Source: Budvicia diplopodorum (GTDB lineage: Bacteria > Pseudomonadota > Gammaproteobacteria > Enterobacterales > Enterobacteriaceae). Taken from it: 64,000 nt of DNA. Location: positions 53,063 to 117,062 of the forward strand of contig NZ_WOYF01000010.1 of the NCBI RefSeq assembly GCF_009800925.1. The letters are read 5' to 3'. The notes below the pieces were generated by a model that made no database searches, had not been told where the DNA came from, and worked only from the letters and a program-made list of their open reading frames with translations. The position numbers were made by a program, and so were the translations under genes. This document shows positions 39,098 to 49,569 of the stretch, piece after piece; within the stretch, counting starts at the first letter, position 1, and every line of letters starts with the position of its first letter.

Positions 39098-39939
39098 CTG
39101 CAAATAACCGCAAACTGCTAGGGCGCGTGGGCTTTTACTTTGGGCTGGCGCTGTTTCTGGTGGTCACGCTATTCCCGTTCTTCGTGATGCTGATGACGTC
39201 GTTCAAAAGCCCGAAGGAAGCAATATCTCTACATCCGACCATTTTCCCACAGGAGTGGACGCTAGGGCACTATATCGACATTTTTAACCCCGATATCTTT
39301 CCGTTTGTGACCTATTTCAAAAACAGCTTAATGGTGTCGCTAACGTCCTCTGCGGTGGCGGTATTGATCGGTATTCTCGGGGCGTATGCGCTTTCAAAAC
39401 TGCGTTTTAAAGGGCGTCTGACCATCAACGCCAGTTTTTACGCAGTGTATATGTTCTCTGGCATTTTACTGGTGGTTCCGCTGTTCAAAATCATCACTGC
39501 GTTGGGGATTTATGACACCAAGCTCGCACTCATCATCACGATGGTGACACAAACGCTGCCCACGGCGGTGTTCATGCTGAAAAGCTATTTCGACACCATT
39601 CCGGATGAAATAGAAGAAGCAGCGATGATGGACGGCCTGAATCGCCTCCAGATTATCTTCTATATCACCGTACCGCTGGCAATCTCCGGCTTGGTTTCGG
39701 TATTCGTCTACTGCTTTATGGTGGCGTGGAACGACTATCTGTTTGCATCCATTTTCCTCTCCAGTTCGACGAACTTCACGCTGCCGGTGGGCTTAAGCAC
39801 GCTGTTCAGCACGCCGGATTACGTATGGGGAAGAATGATGGCGGCGTCATTAGTGACGGCGTTGCCGGTGGTGGTTATGTACGCGCTATCTGAACGGTTT
39901 ATCAAAAGCGGCCTGACTGCAGGCGGCGTTAAAGGTTAA
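39094..39939 (+). CDS. ycjP: ABC sugar importer, permease YcjP
   Basis: Inner-membrane permease (MalG-like) of 281 residues with six membrane segments, partner of YcjO. Its EAA loop is EEAAMMDGLNRLQIIFYI near residue 172. The N-terminal periplasmic loop LHPTIFPQEWTLGHYIDIF is typical of the family. It follows YcjO with an ATGA overlap. Confidence 0.94.
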   Translation: MTANNRKLLGRVGFYFGLALFLVVTLFPFFVMLMTSFKSPKEAISLHPTIFPQEWTLGHYIDIFNPDIFPFVTYFKNSLMVSLTSSAVAVLIGILGAYALSKLRFKGRLTINASFYAVYMFSGILLVVPLFKIITALGIYDTKLALIITMVTQTLPTAVFMLKSYFDTIPDEIEEAAMMDGLNRLQIIFYITVPLAISGLVSVFVYCFMVAWNDYLFASIFLSSSTNFTLPVGLSTLFSTPDYVWGRMMAASLVTALPVVVMYALSERFIKSGLTAGGVKG

Positions 39940-39967
39940 TGGGTAGTTTAATTATCGGAGCACAAAA

Positions 39968-41017
39968 ATGAAAAAGTTAGTAGCAAGCGCACCGCGCGTT
40001 GCGGCGCTGGTGGAATATGAAGATCGCCCCGTCGCGGCAAACGAAGTGAAAATCAAAGTAGCCTTTGGCGCACCGAAACACGGAACCGAAGTGGTGGATT
40101 TTCGCGCCGCCAGCCCGTTTATCGACGAGGAATTTTCTAGCGAATGGAATATGTTTGTACCGCGTGCCGAAGGCGCTGCGCGCGGTATTGAGTTCGGCAA
40201 GTTCCAGCTCGGCAATATGGTTATCGGGGACGTGATTGAGCGTGGTGCTGATGTCACTGAATACCAGATTGGCGATCAAGTTTGTACCTACGGCCCGCTG
40301 CAGGAAACCGTCATTGCTAACGGTGTCAGCAACTACAAACTGCGCAAAATGCCGGCCGGAGCGAGCTGGAAAAACGCGGTTTGCTACGATCCGGCGCAGT
40401 TTGCCATGAGCGGCGTGCGTGATGGCAACGTGCGCGTTGGGGACTTTGTGGTGGTATTCGGTCTGGGCGCTATCGGCCAGATTGCCATTCAGCTGGCCAA
40501 AAAAGCCGGCGCTTCTATCGTAATTGGCGTCGATCCTATCGAACACCGCTGCGAAATTGCCAAACGCCACGGCGCTGACTTCTGCTTTAACCCCATCGGT
40601 ACCGATATTGGCCTAGAAATTAAAAAGGTCACCGGCAAGCTGGGCGCTGACGTAATCATCGAGACCAGCGGCCACGAAACTGCGCTTCAGGCAGCCCTTC
40701 GCGGTATCGCCTACGGCGGCACTATCTCTTATCTGGCGTTCGCCAAACCCTTCCATGATTTCAATCTTGGTCGCGAAGCCCATTTCAACAACGCAAAAAT
40801 CGTCTTTTCTCGCGGCAGCAGTGAACCGAATCCGGACTATCCGCGCTGGGATCGCAAACGCATCGAAGAAACCTGCTGGGAACTGCTGATGAATGGCTAT
40901 CTAAACTGCGAAGACCTTATCGACCCGATTGTAAGCTTCCATGATAGTGCCGAAAGCTACATGAAGTACGTCGACCAGCACCCGGATCTGAGCATCAAAA
41001 TGGGCGTCACCTTTTAA
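39968..41017 (+). CDS. ycjQ: Zinc-type alcohol dehydrogenase YcjQ (D-guloside 3-dehydrogenase type)
   Basis: Medium-chain dehydrogenase of 349 residues with the Rossmann motif GLGAIGQIAIQLAKKAGA near residue 160. E. coli YcjQ oxidises the C3 hydroxyl of D-gulosides with NAD. With YcjS (glucoside 3-dehydrogenase) and YcjR (epimerase), it interconverts gulosides and glucosides. Catalytic zinc ligands are not obvious by eye, so a zinc-independent mechanism cannot be excluded. It lies 28 bases behind ycjP. Confidence 0.9.
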   Translation: MKKLVASAPRVAALVEYEDRPVAANEVKIKVAFGAPKHGTEVVDFRAASPFIDEEFSSEWNMFVPRAEGAARGIEFGKFQLGNMVIGDVIERGADVTEYQIGDQVCTYGPLQETVIANGVSNYKLRKMPAGASWKNAVCYDPAQFAMSGVRDGNVRVGDFVVVFGLGAIGQIAIQLAKKAGASIVIGVDPIEHRCEIAKRHGADFCFNPIGTDIGLEIKKVTGKLGADVIIETSGHETALQAALRGIAYGGTISYLAFAKPFHDFNLGREAHFNNAKIVFSRGSSEPNPDYPRWDRKRIEETCWELLMNGYLNCEDLIDPIVSFHDSAESYMKYVDQHPDLSIKMGVTF

Positions 41018-41035
41018 TTAAAACGGATTGAAAAC

Positions 41036-41824
41036 ATGAAAATTGGTACTCAGAATCAGGCATTTTTCCCGACGGATATTCTGGAAAAATTCAAATACGT
41101 CAAAGCGATGGGTTTCGATGCTTTTGAAATTGACGGCAAATTGCTGGTGGAAAATATTCCGGCGGTCAAAGCGGCGATAGCAGCAACCGGCCTGCCGGTT
41201 ACCACCGCCTGTGGCGGCTACGATGGCTGGATTGGTGACTTTATTGAAGAGCGCCGTCTAAATGGCCTACAGCAAATTGCCCGCATTCTGGAAGCGCTGG
41301 CCGAAGTGGGTGGCAAAGGCATTGTAGTGCCCGCCGCATGGGGCATGTTTACTTACCGCCTGCCACCGATGGCCTCACCGCGTAGTCAGGCTGGCGATCG
41401 TAAAGCGGTGAGTGATTCTCTGCGTTTTCTCGACGACGTCGCCGGGCGAACCGGCACCACGGTGTTTCTCGAACCCCTGAACCGTTATCAGGATCACATG
41501 ATCAATACGCTGGCGGACGCGCGTTCATACATCGAAGAAAATCAGCTTAAGCATACGCAGATCATCGGTGATTTCTATCATATGAATATCGAAGAAGACG
41601 ATATCAGCACCGCGTTCCATGCCAATCGCGATCTGCTTGGCCACGTGCATATCGCCGACAACCACCGCTATCAACCGGGCAGTGGCAGCATCGACTTTAA
41701 AAAGCATTTCGAACAGCTACGCGCCGACGGTTATCAGGGCTACATCGTTTACGAAGGCCGTATTCGTGCCGATGACCCTGCGGTGGCTTACCAGCACTCA
41801 CTGCAATTTTTGCGCACCTGCTAA
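41036..41824 (+). CDS. ycjR: TIM-barrel epimerase/isomerase YcjR
   Basis: Xylose-isomerase-like TIM-barrel protein of 262 residues. Metal-ligand positions of the fold are visible in VFLEPLNRYQDHMIN near residue 143, IIGDFYHMNIEEDD near residue 178, HVHIADNHRYQPG near residue 203 and the final VYEGRI. E. coli YcjR epimerises the C4 centre of 3-keto-glycosides, acting between YcjQ and YcjS. It starts 18 bases after ycjQ. Confidence 0.9.
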   Translation: MKIGTQNQAFFPTDILEKFKYVKAMGFDAFEIDGKLLVENIPAVKAAIAATGLPVTTACGGYDGWIGDFIEERRLNGLQQIARILEALAEVGGKGIVVPAAWGMFTYRLPPMASPRSQAGDRKAVSDSLRFLDDVAGRTGTTVFLEPLNRYQDHMINTLADARSYIEENQLKHTQIIGDFYHMNIEEDDISTAFHANRDLLGHVHIADNHRYQPGSGSIDFKKHFEQLRADGYQGYIVYEGRIRADDPAVAYQHSLQFLRTC

Positions 41825-41838
41825 GAGGCGATAGCGAG

Positions 41839-42879
41839 ATGAGTCGAAAACTCAGGGTGGCAATTATCGGTGCCGGGCAAGTGGCGGAAATCGTACATGC
41901 CTCGTATTACCTGACGAGAGAACGGCTAGAGCTGGTAGCCGTGGTGGACAGCCATGCCGAGCGGGCAAGTGAGTTTGCCGAGCGGTTGGGGATCCCACAC
42001 GCCTTTAGCGATGCGAGTGAAATGTACCGCCAGTGCCAGCCGGATATCGTGAGCGTCTGCACGCCGAATCGCTTTCACCATCAGCATGTCATGCAGGCTC
42101 TGGAACAGGGTTGCCATGTGATGTGTGAAAAACCACCGGCTATGGCCCCGGAGCAGGCCGCTGAAATGCGCGATGCGGCTCGCAAAGCGGGCAAAGTACT
42201 GGCCTATGACTTTCATCACCGCTTTGCCAGCGATACGCAATTGCTGCGTGAGCAGGTGGCTGCCGGAACGCTGGGCGAAGTGTATGTCACTACCGCCAAA
42301 GCGCTGCGTCGCTGCGGAGTTCCCGGTTGGGGAGTGTTTACCAACAAGGAATTGCAGGGCGGCGGACCGCTGATCGACATCGGTATTCACATGCTGGACG
42401 CGGCAATGTATGTGCTTGGTTTCCCCGCTGTGCGCCGCGTTTCGGCGCACGCTTTCCAACGCTTGGGCAACCGCAAACACAGCGGACAGTTCGGTGAATG
42501 GGATCCCAAGGTTTACACCGTGGAAGACGCACTGTTTGCCACCATCGAGTTTCACAATGGCGGCATTTTGCGCCTTGAAACCTCATTTGCATTGAATATT
42601 GCGCCGCAGTCGGTGCTGAACGTAGAGTTTTGCGGAGATAACGCCGGAGCCACGCTCTTTCCGTTACATATCTATCAGGATGATGGCGGCAAGTTGGTGA
42701 CGCTACTGCAGCGGGAAACCGCGGACGATAATCGCCATGTCAAAAGCATGCAGGCTTTTGTGGATCATGTGCTTGGCGCACCGGCCAGCATTGCTGACGC
42801 ACAGCAGGGCTATCTCATTCAGCAACTTGTCGCGGCTATTTACCTCGCGGCAGAACAAGGAACGAGCATCGACTTATGA
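41839..42879 (+). CDS. ycjS: GFO/IDH/MocA-family oxidoreductase YcjS (D-glucoside 3-dehydrogenase type)
   Basis: NAD-dependent oxidoreductase of 346 residues with the Rossmann opening VAIIGAGQVAEIVHA and the characteristic EKPP motif near residue 97, which carries the conserved active-site Lys. In E. coli YcjS oxidises D-glucosides at C3. The GGGPLIDIGIHMLDAAMY segment near residue 173 is typical of the family. It overlaps ycjT by four bases (ATGA). Confidence 0.91.
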   Translation: MSRKLRVAIIGAGQVAEIVHASYYLTRERLELVAVVDSHAERASEFAERLGIPHAFSDASEMYRQCQPDIVSVCTPNRFHHQHVMQALEQGCHVMCEKPPAMAPEQAAEMRDAARKAGKVLAYDFHHRFASDTQLLREQVAAGTLGEVYVTTAKALRRCGVPGWGVFTNKELQGGGPLIDIGIHMLDAAMYVLGFPAVRRVSAHAFQRLGNRKHSGQFGEWDPKVYTVEDALFATIEFHNGGILRLETSFALNIAPQSVLNVEFCGDNAGATLFPLHIYQDDGGKLVTLLQRETADDNRHVKSMQAFVDHVLGAPASIADAQQGYLIQQLVAAIYLAAEQGTSIDL

Positions 42880-45158
42880 GCAACCTAACCTCGTTGGTTG
42901 AGCAGCAGTTTAGCCCACACACACTGAATAAATTTGCCACTCTGATGGCAGCCGGAAACGGTTACCTCGGGCTGAGAGCCTGCCATGAAGAGGCTTACAC
43001 CGAGCAAACGCGCGGCATGTATCTGGCCGGGTTTTACCACCGCGCTTCGGCAACGGAAACCACCGAGCTGGTTAACCTACCGGACGTGCTACAGATGCGC
43101 ATCGAGCTGGATGGCGAGATCTTCACGCTGCTGTCCGGCACGGTGCTTGCCTACCGGCGCGAACTGAATTTTACCAACGGTGAGCTGTGCCGTTGCGTTA
43201 CGTGGCTTGCGCCAAACGGCAAACGCTACCAGATCGATAGCCAGCGTTTTCTTTCTGCTGCCCGAAAATCGCTACTGTGTTCGCGTATTTCCATCACGCC
43301 GTTGGATGGTGATGCCATCGTAACCATTAGCACAGGTATTGATGCCACGCAGACCAATAGTGGCCGCCAGCACCTAGATGAAATCAGCGTGCGCATTTTT
43401 GACCAGCTCTATTTGCAGGGCTGTTATCGCACGCAGGATGGCAGCAATGAGACGGTGATCGGCAGCTTCTGTGCCACGCCGCCCGAGGCTTGTATCAGTT
43501 TTTCGGCTAAAAATCGCCGTCTGATACAGCACACCAGCGCTAGCATAGCCAACAATCGCCCTTTTGTGATGGTGAAAACTAGCTGGATAACCAGTTCGTT
43601 GGAGGCGGGTTACCAAACGCAAACCGACAGCGAGCGAGCGCTGGCAAACCTGATGGAGTGTGTAGCACAGGGCTACGATACGCTGTTGGCTGAGTCTACG
43701 CAGACATGGAATAGCTGGTGGCAACGTAGCCGCGTGGTGGTAGACAGCCAAAATGCGCAGGACCAGCGGGCGCTGGATTTTGCGCTTTATCATCTGTTCG
43801 CCATGACGCCAACCCACAGCGAGCGTTGCAGCATCGCGGCGAAGGGGCTGACCGGAGAAGGATACAAAGGCCATATTTTCTGGGATACCGAAGTGTTCCT
43901 ACTGCCGTTCCATCTGATGACTCAGCCGAATATCGCTCGCCAATTGCTAAGCTATCGCTGGCATAACTTGCCGGGTGCGCAGGCGAAGGCACAGAAAAAC
44001 GGTTTACAGGGGGCGTTGTTCCCTTGGGAAAGTGCCTGGTCCGGGGAAGAAGAAACGCCGGAATATGCGGCGATCAACATCCGCACTGGCCTGCGACAAA
44101 AAGTAGCGTCGGCGCTGGCGGAACATCATCTGGTCGCGGATATCGCTTGGGCCGTAGACGCGTATTATCAGGCAACCTGCGATAACGAGTTTATGCGCCT
44201 GCGCGGCGTAACCCTGCTGGTGGAAACCGCCCGTTTCTGGATAAGCCGCGCGGTAGAAGTTAATGGCAGGCTGGAACTGCACGATGCGATCGGCCCGGAT
44301 GAATATACCGAACACGTTAATAATAACGCCTACACCAACTATCTGGCGCATCACAACGTTGAACGCGCTTTGCATTATCAAGGTAAATTTGACGTACCCG
44401 ATGAAACGTTTGTCGCGCAGGCGAAAGATTTTCTACATCGTCTCTGGCTGCCGCAGGCTAATGACCAGAAGCTAATTCCGCAGGACGATACCTTCTTCTC
44501 CAAGCCGACTATCGATCTGACTCGATACAAACAGCATCAGGGGACGCAGGCGATTTTACTGGATTACTCCCGCGCCGAAGTCAACGAAATGCAGATCCTC
44601 AAACAGGCCGACGTGGTGATGCTAACCTATATGCTGCCGTGGTTGTTCACCTCACAGCAGCTTGAGGCGAACCTCGATTACTACGAGCCGCGCACCATTC
44701 ATGACTCGTCGCTCAGCAAGGCAATCCACGGCGTGGTTGCCGCTCGCTGCGATCGCGTAGAACAGGGGTATCAATTCTGGCAGCAGGCCTGTCTTATCGA
44801 TCTTGGTGACGATCCTCATAGCTGCGATGACGGCATTCACGCTGCGGCAACGGGTGCCATTTGGCTCGGTGCCGTTCAAGGCTTTGTCGGGTTGACCGTT
44901 GAGCAAGGCGAGCTGCGTCTGAACCCGCGCTTGCCACAGGCATGGCGTTCTGTTTCCCTCCCCTTCTGTTGGCAGGGGGAGCCTGTTCGGCTCATGCTGA
45001 CCGATCGACAACTCAGTATTTCAACGGCTTCGTCTAAGCCATTAACCATCTGGCTCGGGCAAAAACGCCTATTGCTCCAAGGGACGCAAAGTCTGTCTTT
45101 GGCGGAATTTGTTACGCCTTTTTCTGCGAGCAGTGCCAAACAGGAGGCAAGTAAATGA
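42876..45158 (+). CDS. ycjT: Kojibiose phosphorylase-type GH65 enzyme YcjT
   Basis: GH65 disaccharide phosphorylase of 760 residues that yields beta-glucose 1-phosphate. E. coli YcjT acts on kojibiose. The catalytic-acid region is [19 protein letters not shown] near residue 470, [10 protein letters not shown] is near residue 333, and the phosphate-binding motif near [16 protein letters not shown] is at about residue 607. It overlaps ycjS and ycjU by four bases each, so translation is coupled. Its product is the substrate of ycjU. Confidence 0.92.
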   Translation: MSNLTSLVEQQFSPHTLNKFATLMAAGNGYLGLRACHEEAYTEQTRGMYLAGFYHRASATETTELVNLPDVLQMRIELDGEIFTLLSGTVLAYRRELNFTNGELCRCVTWLAPNGKRYQIDSQRFLSAARKSLLCSRISITPLDGDAIVTISTGIDATQTNSGRQHLDEISVRIFDQLYLQGCYRTQDGSNETVIGSFCATPPEACISFSAKNRRLIQHTSASIANNRPFVMVKTSWITSSLEAGYQTQTDSERALANLMECVAQGYDTLLAESTQTWNSWWQRSRVVVDSQNAQDQRALDFALYHLFAMTPTHSERCSIAAKGLTGEGYKGHIFWDTEVFLLPFHLMTQPNIARQLLSYRWHNLPGAQAKAQKNGLQGALFPWESAWSGEEETPEYAAINIRTGLRQKVASALAEHHLVADIAWAVDAYYQATCDNEFMRLRGVTLLVETARFWISRAVEVNGRLELHDAIGPDEYTEHVNNNAYTNYLAHHNVERALHYQGKFDVPDETFVAQAKDFLHRLWLPQANDQKLIPQDDTFFSKPTIDLTRYKQHQGTQAILLDYSRAEVNEMQILKQADVVMLTYMLPWLFTSQQLEANLDYYEPRTIHDSSLSKAIHGVVAARCDRVEQGYQFWQQACLIDLGDDPHSCDDGIHAAATGAIWLGAVQGFVGLTVEQGELRLNPRLPQAWRSVSLPFCWQGEPVRLMLTDRQLSISTASSKPLTIWLGQKRLLLQGTQSLSLAEFVTPFSASSAKQEASK

Positions 45159-45832
45159 AACCTCAGGCAATAATTTTCGATCTGGATGGCGTGGTAACCG
45201 ATACCGCCCATTTGCACTTTCTTGCCTGGCAACGCATCGCCCGTGAAATTGGTATCGATATCGACGAACAGATTAACGAGCAGCTAAAAGGTATCAGCCG
45301 CATGGATTCGCTGGCGCGTATTTTGCGTCACGGCGGGGCGGAGCAGCGCATTGACCAGCAGCAACGCCTACGGCTGGCCGAGCAGAAAAACGCGCTTTAC
45401 GTCGAACTGTTACAAGACTTACGCCCTGACTCGGTATTGCCGGGCATTGCGGAACTGCTTGAGCAATTACATACCAGAGATATCCGCGTAGGGCTGGCAT
45501 CGGTGTCGTTAAATGCCCCACGGATTCTGGACGCATTGGGTCTGGCGATCCAGTTCGATTTCTGTGCTGACGCAGGCAAAATCAAACGCTCCAAACCCGA
45601 TCCGGAAATTTTTCTGGCGGCTTGCGAAGGTCTTAGCGTTTCGCCCGTGAATTGTATCGGCATCGAAGACGCTCAGGCGGGCATCGAAGCCATCAACGCT
45701 AGCGGTATGCTTTCCGTAGGAATTGGTACACAGCTAAAGCATGCAGATCTGCTGCTGACATCGACCAAAGAACTTAGCTGGACGTGCCTGCATACATTCT
45801 GGTTAACAAAACACAGCAAGCAGGCTGTGTAA
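45155..45832 (+). CDS. ycjU: Beta-phosphoglucomutase YcjU
   Basis: HAD-superfamily mutase that converts beta-glucose 1-phosphate to glucose 6-phosphate. The 225-residue protein has the nucleophile motif [12 protein letters not shown] (Asp nucleophile and acid/base Asp), the Thr/Ser motif [11 protein letters not shown] near residue 112, the Lys in [11 protein letters not shown] near residue 145 and the acidic motif [10 protein letters not shown]. It takes the phosphorylated product of YcjT. It overlaps ycjT by four bases. Confidence 0.94.
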   Translation: MKPQAIIFDLDGVVTDTAHLHFLAWQRIAREIGIDIDEQINEQLKGISRMDSLARILRHGGAEQRIDQQQRLRLAEQKNALYVELLQDLRPDSVLPGIAELLEQLHTRDIRVGLASVSLNAPRILDALGLAIQFDFCADAGKIKRSKPDPEIFLAACEGLSVSPVNCIGIEDAQAGIEAINASGMLSVGIGTQLKHADLLLTSTKELSWTCLHTFWLTKHSKQAV

Positions 45833-45847
45833 AAAAAGGAATTAGAA

Positions 45848-46927
45848 ATGGCACAACTTTCGTTGCAGCACATTCAGAAGATTTATAGCGGTCAGGCCCA
45901 TGTGGTAAAAGATTTTAATCTGGAGATCGAAGACAAGGAATTTATTGTTTTTGTTGGCCCCTCGGGCTGTGGCAAATCCACTACGCTGCGCATGATTGCC
46001 GGGTTGGAAGAGATCAGCGGTGGAAAACTGCTGATTGATGGCGTGTGCATGAACGACGTACCGGCCAAATCGCGCGGGATCGCCATGGTGTTCCAGAACT
46101 ACGCGCTTTATCCCCATATGTCGGTTTACAACAATATGGCGTTTGGGCTGAAGATGCAAAAGCTGGATGCGAAGGTGATTGATGAGCGCGTACAGTGGGC
46201 CGCGCAAATTCTCGGCCTGAAAACCTATCTCGATCGTCGACCGGCCGCGCTGTCAGGCGGTCAACGTCAGCGCGTGGCCTTGGGACGTGCGATTGTGCGT
46301 GATGCCGGGGTATTCCTGATGGATGAACCTCTTTCAAACCTAGACGCCAGACTGCGCGTGCAGATGCGGGCGGAAATCAGCAAGCTGCATCAAAAGCTTA
46401 ACACCACCATGATTTATGTCACCCACGATCAGACAGAAGCAATGACCATGGCGACGCGGATTGTGATCATGAAAGACGGCATTATTCAGCAGGTTGGCGC
46501 GCCTAAAACCGTTTATAACCATCCGACAAATATGTTTGTCGCCGGGTTTATTGGCTCGCCATCAATGAATTTCATTCGCGGCACGCTGGATAACGGCTGC
46601 TTTGTGACAGAAACCCTCAAATTGCCGATTCCGGAACATAAACTTTCCGCTGAGACTATCGATAAATATCGGCATAAACCGGTGATATTGGGTATTCGTC
46701 CCGAAGATATCATTCCGGTCGCGCAGGGAGAGGGAATCGATGCCCAGATTAGCGTAGCTGAATTAACGGGTGCAGAGTTCATGCTTTATACCTCAGTCGG
46801 CGGGCACGAATTAACGCTAAAGGCGAATGCCGATGCTGACTATCATCCAACACAGCGGATCAACATTCATTTTGATATGCAAAAAAGCCATTTCTTTGAT
46901 AACGAAACAGAGCTCGCACTGAACTAA
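45848..46927 (+). CDS. ycjV: ABC sugar importer, ATP-binding protein YcjV
   Basis: MalK/UgpC-type ATPase of 359 residues. Walker A is GPSGCGKST near residue 37, the signature LSGGQRQRVALGRA lies near residue 134, Walker B is FLMDEPLSNLD near residue 155, and the C-terminal regulatory OB-type domain begins after about residue 235. It energises the YcjNOP importer. It is intact; as I recall, the K-12 copy is disrupted. Confidence 0.94.
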   Translation: MAQLSLQHIQKIYSGQAHVVKDFNLEIEDKEFIVFVGPSGCGKSTTLRMIAGLEEISGGKLLIDGVCMNDVPAKSRGIAMVFQNYALYPHMSVYNNMAFGLKMQKLDAKVIDERVQWAAQILGLKTYLDRRPAALSGGQRQRVALGRAIVRDAGVFLMDEPLSNLDARLRVQMRAEISKLHQKLNTTMIYVTHDQTEAMTMATRIVIMKDGIIQQVGAPKTVYNHPTNMFVAGFIGSPSMNFIRGTLDNGCFVTETLKLPIPEHKLSAETIDKYRHKPVILGIRPEDIIPVAQGEGIDAQISVAELTGAEFMLYTSVGGHELTLKANADADYHPTQRINIHFDMQKSHFFDNETELALN

Positions 46928-47003
46928 CCAAATTTTTACCTAACGTGCTGGAATCTCCCTTCGGCACATTTTTTTAGCAGTTAATTTTAACAAGGATTAC
47001 TCG

Positions 47004-47915
47004 ATGAAAAGATTCTTGCAATGCTCATGCTTAATTTTAGGGGCTGGAGCGTTTGGATCTCAGGCAACTGAAAATAATAGCTGGAATTACAATATAGGTG
47101 CCATGTATGAAATAGAAAACGTGGAAGGTCAGGCAGACGATAAAGACGGGCTATACGAGCCGTCGGTCTATTTTAATGCCTCCCATGGCGATTGGACTAT
47201 TTCGGTAGCCATGTATCAGGAAGGCCCGGCAGACTATAGCAATTTCACCCGAGGCACCTACTTTAACCGCCCTGAAATGGATATCCGCTACCAGATTATA
47301 GATAACGAGAGTGGTTCATTGGGTCTAACCGGCGGTATACGTAACTACGGGTTTCACTTTAAAAATGACGATGGCTCCAACAACGGCACGGCCAATACGC
47401 AACGTTATAAACTCCAACCAGACTGGATGATTAAACTTAACGATGACTGGAAATTTGCCGGTTGGTTAGCCTATTATCGCTTCGATAACGATCTGGATAA
47501 AACCGGTTATTCCGATAGCCGCGTCGAGACAGAAACCGGCGTAACGTGGAAAATTGACGACACCTTCTCACTGAAAACCAATTATTACCTTGAGCGGGCC
47601 TTTAATACTGAAAGTAATAGGAATAACGGGGAATTCTCTACTCAAGAGATGCGCATTTATCTGCCAATCTCGATGGGAAGCACCACTCTGACACCGTACA
47701 CTCGTCTGGGGTTAGACCGCTGGACAAACTGGGACTGGTCAGAAGACATTGACCGCGAAGACCACGGCTATAATCGCCTGGGCCTACTTTATGCCTATGA
47801 TTTCAATAATGGTCTGTCGATGACGCTGGAATATGCCCATGAATGGCAGAATCATCATGATGGCGGTGACGACAAGTTCCATTACGCAGGAATTGGCGCG
47901 AATTACAGTTTCTAA
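47004..47915 (+). CDS. ompG: Outer-membrane porin OmpG
   Basis: Monomeric 14-strand outer-membrane porin of 303 residues that in E. coli passes oligosaccharides. A signal peptide ends about residue 22. The mature barrel shows amphipathic strands, GAMYEIENVEG near residue 31, and NNGEFSTQEMRIYLP near residue 210, ending in YSF. It lies 76 bases behind ycjV, with no good terminator before it, so it may be cotranscribed. GC returns to about 47% here. Confidence 0.93.
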   Translation: MKRFLQCSCLILGAGAFGSQATENNSWNYNIGAMYEIENVEGQADDKDGLYEPSVYFNASHGDWTISVAMYQEGPADYSNFTRGTYFNRPEMDIRYQIIDNESGSLGLTGGIRNYGFHFKNDDGSNNGTANTQRYKLQPDWMIKLNDDWKFAGWLAYYRFDNDLDKTGYSDSRVETETGVTWKIDDTFSLKTNYYLERAFNTESNRNNGEFSTQEMRIYLPISMGSTTLTPYTRLGLDRWTNWDWSEDIDREDHGYNRLGLLYAYDFNNGLSMTLEYAHEWQNHHDGGDDKFHYAGIGANYSF

Positions 47916-47932
47916 GTTAATCCTGAACAGCT

Positions 47933-47961
47933 GGCGGGTAACGTATGGCTTACCCGCCTTA
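47933..47961 (+). terminator. Terminator after ompG
   Basis: GGCGGGTAA (47933-47941) and TTACCCGCC (47950-47958) form a perfect 9-base stem followed by TTATAT. It ends the ycj-ompG transcript before the converging ycjW gene. Confidence 0.75.
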
Positions 47962-48013
47962 TATATAGCTCAATGCGAGAAGGTGAAATAGCCCTCACCC
48001 CAGCAGCAGAGAG

Positions 48014-49024
48014 TCATTTCACCGAATCCGTTAACGCCAATGTTGTAGGTACAATAATGCGTGCAGGCGCTGGCTTTCCCGCTATTTTATCAAACAGCAG
48101 AGCGCTGCCGACAGAGCCTAACTCTTGGGTAGGAACTTCAATACCGCCGGGCGATGGTGAGAGTAAAAAGCTCAGCATTTCGTTGCTGTAACCCACGACC
48201 GAAAGCTGTTGCGGAATGGCAATACCCTTTTCATGTGCAATACGATACAGGCTCATTAATTTCAAGCTGTCGGTGGCAAATATTGCTTCAGGTAAGTTTT
48301 TGCTACTCAGCAATTTCTCCGCGGCTTTTAATGCGGACTCGTGGGTATATCCACCATCTACGATATATTGGTCGGGAATAGCAATGCCGTGGCTTTCAAG
48401 ACAATCCTTAAAGCCAGCCAGACGATCGACCGAAACGTGGTAATCAAGCGGAGCATGTAAACAGGCAATGCGCCGATGCCCCTTATTCAGCAGCGTTTCT
48501 GTGAGCGCAATGCTGTCCTGATAGTTATCGGTATCGACCGAACAAACATGGCGAAAATCGCCATCCACTTTACCAATTACCACCACCGGAATGGCATAAT
48601 TATCTAGCGCCTCAAAGAAGGATTCATCGGTTGGCGAGCTGAGCATAATAATGCCCTTGATCATCTTCTGCTTTATTTTGTTTATGCATTTTTGCAGGTC
48701 TTCTTGGCTGTTTTTAGACGTTTGTAAAATAACGTCAAACCCTTCCATTTCTGCTCTGGCGGTAATGGTATGCAACACTTCGGAGAAGAAAGGATTACCG
48801 GCCGTGGTTTTGGTTGAACGCGTGGAGATAACCATAATCGCGTCAAACCCGGAAGAGGTCAGCGCGCGGGCTAATTTATTTGGTTGATAATCCAATTCTG
48901 CAATAGCTTTCAATACCCGTTCGCGCGCTTGCGGGGAAATATTAGTCTGATTATTCAGTACTCGTGAAACGGTAGATTTGGAAACACCAGACACACGAGC
49001 AATATCATAAATAGTGGGCGACAT
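48014..49024 (-). CDS. ycjW: LacI-family repressor YcjW
   Basis: LacI/GalR repressor of 336 residues. The HTH and hinge are [19 protein letters not shown], followed by a periplasmic-binding-protein-like sensor domain ([46 protein letters not shown]). It lies at the right end of the ycj cluster and faces it. As the cluster-specific regulator it probably binds the palindrome before ycjM. The effector is unknown but is likely an intermediate such as a glycoside or phosphosugar. Confidence 0.94.
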   Translation of the reverse strand: MSPTIYDIARVSGVSKSTVSRVLNNQTNISPQARERVLKAIAELDYQPNKLARALTSSGFDAIMVISTRSTKTTAGNPFFSEVLHTITARAEMEGFDVILQTSKNSQEDLQKCINKIKQKMIKGIIMLSSPTDESFFEALDNYAIPVVVIGKVDGDFRHVCSVDTDNYQDSIALTETLLNKGHRRIACLHAPLDYHVSVDRLAGFKDCLESHGIAIPDQYIVDGGYTHESALKAAEKLLSSKNLPEAIFATDSLKLMSLYRIAHEKGIAIPQQLSVVGYSNEMLSFLLSPSPGGIEVPTQELGSVGSALLFDKIAGKPAPARIIVPTTLALTDSVK

Positions 49025-49206
49025 GGCTGAACCCGTCCCTGCTCTATGCCGAAAATATACGGCATACTACTGAGTTCGCCACGGGTTGTCTAGATAATCA
49101 CCACCCATGGTGGATGGCGATCAATCCTCAAAATAATGCCCGATAACTTCCTCAGTGACTAGCTTATAGGCGCATTGGAGAGACAGACGTCTGAGCGCCC
49201 TTCCGG

Positions 49207-49569
49207 CTAATTATTTACCACCTCAATCTTACTAATGGTGGCCACGTCATTGGGCATCGTCAGATCTAATTTCACTTTATCCCCGATCTTAATTCCCTTC
49301 AGCATCGCTTTATCGACAATCGGGAACGGCATGGTCATTTCGTCCCACTCAAGGCTGGCAATCGGCGGATGGTGAATAATGATTAACCCGCGGGAGGCCT
49401 CAACCTGAGTCACGGTACCGGTGGTATGGTGCATTTCCACTACCCCCGACTTGACTACGCTGGCATCCTTTTCGTTATGGTGATGGTCGTTAGTATCGGC
49501 CTGTAGATTAAAGGACATACTCCAAATAACGGAAAAGATAATGCCTGCTAACACACTCTTGTTATTCAT
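49207..49569 (-). CDS. CusF-like periplasmic copper-binding protein
   Basis: Small exported protein of 120 residues with a signal peptide ending near residue 24 (NLQAD) and a His-rich linker (DHHHNEKD). The CusF-fold core has IHHPPIASLEWDEMTMPF: the His, Trp and two Met positions that bind Cu(I)/Ag(I) through a cation-pi interaction in CusF. It should act as a periplasmic metallochaperone. No cusCBA or other metal-efflux gene is seen nearby, so it is a stand-alone copy. Confidence 0.83.
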   Translation of the reverse strand: MNNKSVLAGIIFSVIWSMSFNLQADTNDHHHNEKDASVVKSGVVEMHHTTGTVTQVEASRGLIIIHHPPIASLEWDEMTMPFPIVDKAMLKGIKIGDKVKLDLTMPNDVATISKIEVVNN

